From an uncultured Clostridium sp. (GTDB lineage: Bacteria > Bacillota > Clostridia > TANB77 > CAG-508), in the NCBI GenBank assembly GCA_902462295.1, contig CABQAZ010000032.1, positions 1-13,213 of the forward strand: a stretch of DNA of 13,213 nucleotides, given 5' to 3'. Under the pieces are notes generated by a model. It ran no database searches and was not told the DNA's origin. It saw only the letters and a program-made list of their open reading frames with translations. Below, piece by piece: positions 11,576 through 13,213 of the stretch (position 1 is the stretch's first letter; each line of letters begins with the position of its first letter). Made by a program: the position numbers and the translations under genes.

Positions 11576-13213
11576 TTACTTAAATTCCACTGAATTTGTA
11601 TCATTTAAATTAACTGACTTTGTATCTGAAGCTAACTGATTACCTTTTGAATCTTTTACAACAACTTTGATTCTTACTGTTCCAGCGGTCTTTATAGATG
11701 TTGTATATTTTTCATTATCTCTTTTAGTAGGTTTTGCATTATATTCTTTATCATCAACATATACAGAAACAGTAACTTGTTCTGCTACAATTTCTTTTCC
11801 ATCTTCATCAGTTTCTCTAGTATATCCTGTTATTGATGCTACATTTACATTTATTTGACATTCTTTATCTTCATCATATTTATTAACTGTTAATGTTATC
11901 TTGCTACCCTCATCAACTGTTGTTCCTGAACTAATACTTTGTTCTAAAACAACACCATTTGTTTGAGATTTATCTTTACTGTAATTTATTTTTTCTACAA
12001 CTAATCCTAATCCTTGTAGAGTTTGTTTTGCTGTTTCTTCATCTTGCCCAACAACAGATATTACATTAACTTGTTTTATTCCTGTACCAATACTTATATA
12101 AACTTTAATAGTATCTCCTGCATTTACAGTTTCGCCCTCTGCCTTTTCTTGTTTAATTATTATTCCTGCTTCAACTGTTTTACTTGTTTCTTCTTGAAAA
12201 TCTAGTTTAATTTTAGATTCATCTGCTATATCTTCAGCTTTTTCTTTTGTTAGACCTTTTAATTTTGGTACTGTAGTCGTTTCTGTTCCTTTACTTACAA
12301 CAACTTTAACATCTGTATTTTCCTTTATTCTTCTACCCTCTACATATGGTGGATTTTGTGATATAATCTGTCCCTCTGGAACTTCTGTATTATATTCCTG
12401 CCCCTCTTCAACATAGTTTAATTTGTTTTGTTTTAATATATCTTTTACCTCATCTACAGTTTTTCCAACTAAATTTGGAATCTCTACATCCTTAGGTCTT
12501 GTTGCATTTGAAATTCCTATTGTTAATCCTATTGTAATAACAAATAACAGAATTAATCCTACTATTGATGATAATGCTTTATGCTTCTTTATAAATTCTA
12601 CAAATTTATTTTTTTTCTTTCCATCTTTACTATTACTACTTTTTTGCTTTCTACTTTCTTCTTCTAATCCTACTGTAGAAATTCTTTGTGTTGGAAAATC
12701 ATTTTGATAATCATTATTATCTACAAAATCACCATTTGGTTCTTTTAAAGCTCTTTTTAAATCCAATAACATCGCTGTTGCATTTTGATAACGTAAATTT
12801 GTGTCTTTTCTTAATGCTTTCATTATTATATCATTAACAGCTAAAGGAACATTAGGATTTATTTCGATTGGAGGTGTTGGTTCTTCTTGCATATGCTTTA
12901 ATGCAACAGATACAGGTGTATCAGCATCAAAAGGTACTTTTCCTGTAAGCATTTCATACATTACAACTCCTAATGAATATAAATCTGATTTTTCATCTGT
13001 AAATCCTCCTCTTGCATGTTCTGGTGAAAAATAATGTACAGAACCAATCGTTGTTCCAAATGCTGTAATTGTTGAATTTGAAACTGCTTTAGCTATTCCA
13101 AAATCTGTAACTTTTGCAACACCATCTTCAGTAATAATTATATTGTGTGGTTTTATGTCTCTATGTATAATATGATTTTTATGTGCTGTTTCTAGTGCTG
13201 ATGCAATTTGACC
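11576..13213 (-). CDS. prkC: Eukaryotic-type Ser/Thr protein kinase with PASTA repeats, PrkC family (N-terminus outside window)
   Basis: 545 residues are visible; the N-lobe with the P-loop and catalytic Lys lies off the right edge. The kinase part shows the catalytic loop HRDIKPHN (17-24 of the visible fragment), DFG (37-39), activation segment ending GSVHYFSPEHARGG, and SDLYSLGVVMYEMLTGKVPF. A charged juxtamembrane stretch (SRKQKSSNSKDGKKKNK) precedes a membrane helix at about 213-234 (KALSSIVGLILLFVITIGL). Outside the cell follow three PASTA modules (starts near EIPNLVGKTVDEVK, VPKLKGLTKEKAE and VISVVGQDEETAK), which bind muropeptides or lipid II, then a tail of about 95 residues rich in beta-type sequence with no assigned fold. 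The family controls dormancy exit, cell-wall synthesis and division. Its partner phosphatase prpC would be expected just upstream. The gene ends at a strong shared terminator. Confidence 0.96.
   Translation of the reverse strand, partial: GQIASALETAHKNHIIHRDIKPHNIIITEDGVAKVTDFGIAKAVSNSTITAFGTTIGSVHYFSPEHARGGFTDEKSDLYSLGVVMYEMLTGKVPFDADTPVSVALKHMQEEPTPPIEINPNVPLAVNDIIMKALRKDTNLRYQNATAMLLDLKRALKEPNGDFVDNNDYQNDFPTQRISTVGLEEESRKQKSSNSKDGKKKNKFVEFIKKHKALSSIVGLILLFVITIGLTIGISNATRPKDVEIPNLVGKTVDEVKDILKQNKLNYVEEGQEYNTEVPEGQIISQNPPYVEGRRIKENTDVKVVVSKGTETTTVPKLKGLTKEKAEDIADESKIKLDFQEETSKTVEAGIIIKQEKAEGETVNAGDTIKVYISIGTGIKQVNVISVVGQDEETAKQTLQGLGLVVEKINYSKDKSQTNGVVLEQSISSGTTVDEGSKITLTVNKYDEDKECQINVNVASITGYTRETDEDGKEIVAEQVTVSVYVDDKEYNAKPTKRDNEKYTTSIKTAGTVRIKVVVKDSKGNQLASDTKSVNLNDTNSVEFK

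Overview
The window is a strongly AT-rich chromosomal segment with gene content and order typical of low-GC Firmicutes, most likely an uncultured or gut-type member of the Clostridia. Evidence for this: ruvB followed by queH, prkC followed by rsgA and rpe, a Gram-positive-length Pgi, a SpoVB-like MATE flippase, a bacterial acyl-ACP thioesterase, strong purine-rich Shine-Dalgarno sites, TTG as well as ATG starts, and A/T-ending codons. Nearly everything is on the minus strand. Only the MATE flippase gene and a small coiled-coil gene are on the plus strand. No tRNA, rRNA, CRISPR, IS element or prophage gene was seen. No gene-free stretch exceeds 300 bases; the longest is 5613-5823.

Layout, read right to left along the minus strand. 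13213-11576: the PASTA-type Ser/Thr kinase PrkC (N-terminus cut by the window edge), ending at a strong terminator shared with the convergent coiled-coil gene (11114-11512, plus). 10932-10056: RsgA, with its own promoter and a one-base frameshift. 9959-7188: an apparent operon of rpe, pgi and an acyl-ACP thioesterase gene, with its own promoter, ending at a hairpin shared with the convergent MATE gene (5824-7143, plus). 5823-5613: the divergent MATE/ruvB intergenic region, holding two tandem 41-bp repeats and a candidate 16-residue leader peptide. 5612-3965: ruvB and queH, the latter also with a one-base frameshift. 3812-1341: a compact operon of unknown function, made of a 97-residue protein and two paralogous transglutaminase/papain-like putative cysteine enzymes, followed by yjjX (1291-689), a small tail-anchored protein (623-240) and the start of an alpha/beta hydrolase (211 to the left edge).

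The most interesting signal is recoding-like. Both queH and rsgA are otherwise intact, and each is interrupted by a single extra C in the same context: an NTA codon, then C, then a GGN glycine codon (coding-strand consensus TYTRTACGGW). In both, the zero-frame codon at the junction is CGG. By manual scan of about 4,000 codons these are the only two in-frame CGG codons in the window. CGA, CGC and CGT are used normally, and NTA-GGN junctions elsewhere carry no extra base. This fits +1 ribosomal frameshifting at a hungry or unassigned CGG codon, comparable in logic to yeast Ty1/Ty3. Sequencing error and recent gene decay remain real alternatives.
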